A stretch of 64,000 nucleotides of DNA from the NCBI GenBank assembly GCA_947566645.1, contig CANOKL010000009.1, forward strand, positions 42,908 to 106,907, given 5' to 3'. Under the pieces are notes generated by a model that did no database searches, was not told the origin of the DNA, and saw nothing but the letters and a program-made list of their open reading frames with translations. The first letter of the stretch is position 1; every line of letters begins with the position of its first letter. Shown here piece by piece: positions 59,997 to 64,000 of this stretch. The translations under genes were made by a program, and so were the position numbers. The DNA is from an uncultured Lachnospiraceae bacterium (lineage in GTDB: Bacteria > Bacillota > Clostridia > Lachnospirales > Lachnospiraceae).

Positions 59997-62117
59997 ATGA
60001 GACGAAGAGAGAAAAAGATATTTTCAGCTGTATTTGTTATAGTTATGACATACTGTGCTATATTTCTTGCAGGCATGCTATGCCAGAACGGAAGCAATAC
60101 AGTACAGGCAGCGGATTCCATATCCCGGGAGGAATGGATCCATACACTGGTGGATACCTTCCAGATGAAGATAGAAGGAGAACTGGTGCCGGATGATTAT
60201 TATAAAGACGTTTCGGAATCAACGGTTACATATTACCGTGATATTCTGACAGCGGTGAATTTTGGTGTGATTGACCTGGAGGCAGGGGAAGAATTTAAAC
60301 CAAAGGATCCGGTTACGCGTGAGTTTGCGGCGCAGACACTGAATTTCTGCCTGGGATACGAGCTGGAGGAAAATGCCCAGTATACGATGAATGACCAGGA
60401 TAGCTTAAAATACATCCAGTCAGACCAGGTTGCACTGAATCATGGATGGTTTGCACTCATAGACGGAGCTTTTCAGCCGGACAAGGCAGTTACGGAAGCA
60501 GAAAAGACCAGTATGGTTGCCTTTGCAAAGAGTGTGCTTGCGGCATCTGAGATTGATGAGAACCATAAGAATACTTATGAGTTTGCAGAAGGAGTGATTG
60601 TAGTGCCGGAAGAAATCTCTGTGGAACTGACAGAGGATCATAAGGTTCTGATCTATGATCATTCGGTAGAGCTTGCGGAGGGGGATACTTTTGCTGTCTT
60701 TTCCAATGGCCTGGCATATGTATATAAGGCAGTGGGCATTGCTTCAAAATCATATGGCATCGAGGTACAGACCGAGGATGTGGACTATGATACCGTGGTG
60801 AAAAAATATGATGCAGAAGGAGTGATAGAGGCTAACCTTGGAAACTTTGTGCCTGCATCGGATGATATTATCGTGGATATCAATTACGAAGACGGTACAG
60901 TAGAGGAAGCGGCGGATACATCGGAACGTGCGAGAGCAGCCAGGATACAGGGTAGCAAAAAAATACAAAATATTAAATTTTTTCAAAAAATAAAAAACGG
61001 AAAGATAGGATGTACGATTTCAAATATTAAAGTAAATTATAGGGTAAATGGTTTCGGAGACTGGTTATTTTCTATCAGTGGAAAGGCAAAAGGAAGTTGC
61101 GATATCAAGACTGAAGGCAGTCTGACGCTTCGGATGGGTACAATCCCCATTGCAGGGGTGGGAGAAGTTTACGTTGATATGATATACTCTGCCGAGGGTT
61201 CAATCAGTGTATTAATTTCATCTAGATTTGAAACTGGTATTGAGAAAGTAAGAGGACAGGGAATTAGGAGAATAAAAAATTTCAAGACAGCTGATCCGGA
61301 GATTTCGGCGCATGCGGAGTTGAAGGCAGCTTGTAAGGTGGCCTTTGCCATTCAGATACCTTTAATGGCTAAGGGTACGATTTACGGAGAGGCAGGAGTA
61401 AAAGCTGATGCCGATATAGAGATATATACGGACGGGAAGAAGCCTGAGGTGTGTATGGATCTTGGTGCGCATATGTATGCAACGGCAGGTTATTCTGTGA
61501 TTGTATTTGGTCAACAGGTAGCAGCAGATATAATACCAATTTATACAGAATCCAATAGTCCCGTACGCCGCTATTACCATATTGAAGATAACAACACGGT
61601 GTCTGCGTGTAAGCGTGCTGACAGCAGTTCACACGTAGGGAAGAGAGGATATTATTCTTCAATGGATAGCTCAGGCAATTACGGGAGTGACTGGTTTATA
61701 GCGCCATTTGAAGAGGAAGAGGTTCCAATTTTTGAATATACTGTTGACGATGCAGGGAATGCAACAATCACAAAGTATAATGGGAATGCGTACACACTGA
61801 CGATTCCAGAGGAGTTGGACGGTTATCCGGTTACAGCAATCGGGAAAGGTGCATTTAGAAATAATAAGAGACTGGGATCGGTTGTAATTCCAGATGCGGT
61901 GATCAGTATCGGGATAGATGCATTCAATGGGTGCAGTAACCTTCAGAATGTTATATTGCCGGACAATAATAAGTATACATATATTGACGAAGGAGTATTT
62001 GCTAATACAACTTCACTGAATGATATACAGATACCTGACTATGTTACTCAAATAAAATATCGTGCTTTTTATAATTGCGGTTTAAAATCGCTAAAATTAA
62101 ACGATGACATAACATGA
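59997..62117 (+). CDS. Secreted SLH-like/BspA LRR surface protein, cut off by an IS element
   Basis: 706 residues to an in-frame TGA at 62115-62117, inside or at the edge of the IS left end. A signal peptide ends near VQAAD. Residues 45-175 resemble degenerate SLH units (WIHTLVDTFQMKIEGELVPD, YYRDILTAVNFGVIDLEAGE, FKPKDPVTREFAAQTLNFCL), which in intact form bind wall polymers. A beta-rich domain fills 200-560, then BspA repeats start (YPVTAIGKGAFRNNKRLGSV, IGIDAFNGCSNLQNVILPDN, YRAFYNCGLKSLKL) and stop abruptly after about four. Complete relatives run on for more repeats and a basic tail. It is best seen as a truncated gene, perhaps still expressed and secreted. Confidence 0.8.
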   Translation: MRRREKKIFSAVFVIVMTYCAIFLAGMLCQNGSNTVQAADSISREEWIHTLVDTFQMKIEGELVPDDYYKDVSESTVTYYRDILTAVNFGVIDLEAGEEFKPKDPVTREFAAQTLNFCLGYELEENAQYTMNDQDSLKYIQSDQVALNHGWFALIDGAFQPDKAVTEAEKTSMVAFAKSVLAASEIDENHKNTYEFAEGVIVVPEEISVELTEDHKVLIYDHSVELAEGDTFAVFSNGLAYVYKAVGIASKSYGIEVQTEDVDYDTVVKKYDAEGVIEANLGNFVPASDDIIVDINYEDGTVEEAADTSERARAARIQGSKKIQNIKFFQKIKNGKIGCTISNIKVNYRVNGFGDWLFSISGKAKGSCDIKTEGSLTLRMGTIPIAGVGEVYVDMIYSAEGSISVLISSRFETGIEKVRGQGIRRIKNFKTADPEISAHAELKAACKVAFAIQIPLMAKGTIYGEAGVKADADIEIYTDGKKPEVCMDLGAHMYATAGYSVIVFGQQVAADIIPIYTESNSPVRRYYHIEDNNTVSACKRADSSSHVGKRGYYSSMDSSGNYGSDWFIAPFEEEEVPIFEYTVDDAGNATITKYNGNAYTLTIPEELDGYPVTAIGKGAFRNNKRLGSVVIPDAVISIGIDAFNGCSNLQNVILPDNNKYTYIDEGVFANTTSLNDIQIPDYVTQIKYRAFYNCGLKSLKLNDDIT

Positions 62118-64000
62118 TTAGGTAGTCAAAAGGGTATTAGTATTTTATTCTTTTCACCAATAGGAACTTTGAAAACTGAATATATTGCTGTAAATTTTTG
62201 GAAATGATGATTTTGGATGGTTTTTGTTGCGTATGGCAGAGAGTTATCCCACCATTTTTTAGGCAGTTGCCATTTTAAGGGCGCACTTATCCTGACCCTG
62301 CATATATCTGCAGAATTTTTTAATATTTAGCGCACCTATTTTACATCCGAAGAAGAAACGGATCCGTATCAATCCCCGTACTGGGATGTTATCAATTCCG
62401 TATTTTCGACGAAGGATGGATGGTATTGTTTCCACCCCGTTTCGAAATCGGCTTTGCTTTTTAAACTCTTCGGTTCTTCGTTCCCTTTGCTGTTTCGCCC
62501 TCTGGTTCGATTTGGATGTTACCGTTTTCCTGCTTACACGTTTGAACATCCTGGGGTGACACTGCTCTTTATGTGGGCAGTCCTGGCACTGGCTCTTCTG
62601 GAAAGAAATGGTACACCGTCCGGTTCCCTGGTTATAGCTGCAGCTTTTCGGTTCATGCCCGCCGGGGCATTTGATGACTTTCCTGCCATCTTCGCTGAAT
62701 TCAAAATCAGCCATGATGTCCTCGGCTTCCCGCCCTGTAAGGTTTGTGGTGACAAGGCGTACATTTTTTTCGGCAGCCAGTTCCTCATTTTGCGTACCGC
62801 TGTAGGCACCATCCGTCACAATCGTTACTGTTTCATCCTGTTTCTCCATGCTGTCGAGAGTTTCTTTCAGGAACTGGCTGTCACTGTGGGTGTTCTGCTC
62901 ATACTGGTAATCCTCAATGATACTCCCGTCTTTGCCGGATGCCTCTATGACATTTGCCACGTACCCACGGTGTTGTTTCCCGGCTTTTTCGCGGTATGTC
63001 GCATCCGGGTCTGCAGGGTTCTGCAGAATGGTCGCGTCCATGCCGCCGTCTTCTTTAGTACGTAGGCGGTAGGTTCCATCTTCCCTTTGCACGGCCTGCT
63101 CTTTCAGCACACGCAGAAGAAGCTGGTAGCTGCTGGAATCATCATAAGCCACCCCGCAAAGTTCTTTCAATGTGGCCGCATCCTTTAGGACCGTTTCTAT
63201 CTTTGCGGAAGTTTCCTCACTGTGGTTGTGGTATATGATACGGTTCCTGTCATCCGCCTCTGTGTAATGGCGCAGATGTTCAGGGATCTCACGGGTTTTT
63301 ACCATTTCTTTTGCGAGGTTTGCCACGCAGGTGTAGAGCAGTTCCAGACGCCCCATCCGCTTGATATTGGAAGCAACCATCAGGCTGTCCATCCGTTTCA
63401 TGCTGCTGTCGATCCTCATCAACTCCGCCATTTCCGATGACAGGGAAGTGATGGTTTCATGAAGGAGATCCACACCATGCTCTGTTTCATATGCGGCGCA
63501 CCTTGCGCGGAAACGGCTGAGCGTTCTGTCACTGAGCGGCTGTTCTGCAAAAGACGTTGTGTGGAGGGCATACTGGAACCGGATGTCAAACATCAGGGAT
63601 TCCAGCAATTCATCATCTGAAAGATTTGTCAGTTCCTTGATCAGCAGCGCACCGATCTGAACATTAACAGGCGTGTTTGGGCGTGAATCTTTATCGCTGT
63701 ATAAGACAGCATATGGAATTTCATCAATCTTGGGAAAAATAAATTCCGCAAAATATTTCGCCCATGACTTGTCAAGGAATTTCTTTTCTCTTTCAGTCAA
63801 TGTGTTTAATGGGTCAAACAGGGAAAGCTGCTGTTCTTCTATTCGGTTTTGGACAAAGGACATAAGAGGGCCTCCAATCATTCTTGCTGATTACATTATA
63901 CCTGAAATGAATGGAAAATACAGTGTTTTACAACAATATATTCAGTTTTCAAAGAACAGTTATCGTTCAAAAAGGTCGTACCTTTTGACACCTAAATCAT
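62114..64000. mobile_element. IS1182-family insertion sequence
   Basis: Matching inverted ends frame a single transposase gene. The left end reads ATGATTAGGTAGTCAAAAGG (62114 on); the inverse of the right end reads ATGATTTAGGTGTCAAAAGG (63981-64000). A second inverted block of 21 bases, CTTTGAAAACTGAATATATTG (62167-62187), recurs inverted at 63934-63954. The outermost base may lie just past the window, so the target duplication cannot be checked. Confidence 0.8.
62259..63863 (-). CDS. IS1182-family transposase
   Basis: 534 residues from the ATG at 63863, which has GGAGG seven bases upstream; an ATG six codons earlier has no ribosome site. The N-terminal transposase domain (LDKSWAKYFAEFIFPKIDEI, PNTPVNVQIGALLIKELTNL, FDIRFQYALHTTSFAEQPLS, DRTLSRFRARC) is the InsH/DUF772 type, followed by a DDE catalytic core (MDATILQNPADPDATY, TIVTDGAYSGTQNEELA) and the cysteine group CQDCPHKEQCHPR. 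The frame is complete, so the element may still be active. Confidence 0.93.
   Translation of the reverse strand: MSFVQNRIEEQQLSLFDPLNTLTEREKKFLDKSWAKYFAEFIFPKIDEIPYAVLYSDKDSRPNTPVNVQIGALLIKELTNLSDDELLESLMFDIRFQYALHTTSFAEQPLSDRTLSRFRARCAAYETEHGVDLLHETITSLSSEMAELMRIDSSMKRMDSLMVASNIKRMGRLELLYTCVANLAKEMVKTREIPEHLRHYTEADDRNRIIYHNHSEETSAKIETVLKDAATLKELCGVAYDDSSSYQLLLRVLKEQAVQREDGTYRLRTKEDGGMDATILQNPADPDATYREKAGKQHRGYVANVIEASGKDGSIIEDYQYEQNTHSDSQFLKETLDSMEKQDETVTIVTDGAYSGTQNEELAAEKNVRLVTTNLTGREAEDIMADFEFSEDGRKVIKCPGGHEPKSCSYNQGTGRCTISFQKSQCQDCPHKEQCHPRMFKRVSRKTVTSKSNQRAKQQRERRTEEFKKQSRFRNGVETIPSILRRKYGIDNIPVRGLIRIRFFFGCKIGALNIKKFCRYMQGQDKCALKMATA

Overview
The window looks like chromosome of a gut-type Clostridia, most likely a Lachnospiraceae. 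The reasons are moderate GC with AGGAGG ribosome sites throughout, sigma-A promoters of the TTGACA-N17-TATAAT type, a large 2-hydroxyacyl-CoA dehydratase activase-like protein, EtfBA, a LysA/TldDE/oligopeptide-transport gene set, and very large secreted proteins built from BspA leucine-rich repeats, Ig-like repeats and a lysine-rich C-terminal domain without an LPXTG signal. The species cannot be named from the sequence alone.

Region 1 (1-16.6 kb) is ordinary metabolism and signalling. It holds the tail of an RpiR-type regulator, a five-gene oligopeptide ABC transporter (solute-binding lipoprotein, two permeases, two ATPases), the TldD/TldE metalloprotease pair, a CprABC-like lantibiotic-resistance ABC transporter with its own OmpR-type regulator and kinase, an NfeD/SPFH pair, and a LytTR regulator with a GHKL kinase. 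Two loopless or nearly loopless palindromes carrying the GGGGAC(A/G)GGG core sit at 2.3 kb and 16.65 kb.

Region 2 (16.7-35.4 kb) contains the 1417-residue activase-like protein on the minus strand, a rhomboid-like membrane protein, pyruvate kinase, the XpaC/TelA pair, a TrmB-type regulator followed by diaminopimelate decarboxylase, a small type I toxin gene with mRNA-folding signatures, and tRNA-Leu(CAA). It ends in a coherent catabolic block: PucR-type regulator, M20 carbamoylase/amidohydrolase, FAD amino-acid oxidoreductase and EtfBA. This block suggests release of an amino acid from an N-carbamoyl or ureido compound, then oxidation with electrons passed to ETF.

Region 3 (35.5-43.7 kb) has a secreted GH26 beta-mannanase, an XRE regulator, and an AT-rich three-gene minus-strand cassette: XRE repressor, AAA/ABC-type ATPase and small PD-(D/E)xK nuclease-like protein. 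A divergent 51-residue ORF and three operator-like repeats lie at its head. This cassette is the best candidate for an undescribed system, probably anti-phage or plasmid defence.

Region 4 (44-64 kb) is an island of secreted and surface proteins, all on the plus strand: an LRR/Big2 protein, a 1953-residue M23 protein, a small secreted protein with a decayed second copy, a CHAP amidase with lectin and LRR parts, and an SLH/LRR protein cut off by an IS1182-family element that fills the end of the window. Embedded in it are an SPFH-SHOCT protein paired with a zinc-ribbon protein carrying a seven-copy 21-residue cysteine-ladder repeat, an orphan RelB antitoxin, a 146-bp MITE-like element with an 8-bp target duplication, and imperfect direct repeats. 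Repeats, mobile elements, gene decay and domain sharing between neighbours mark this end as fast-evolving accessory DNA.
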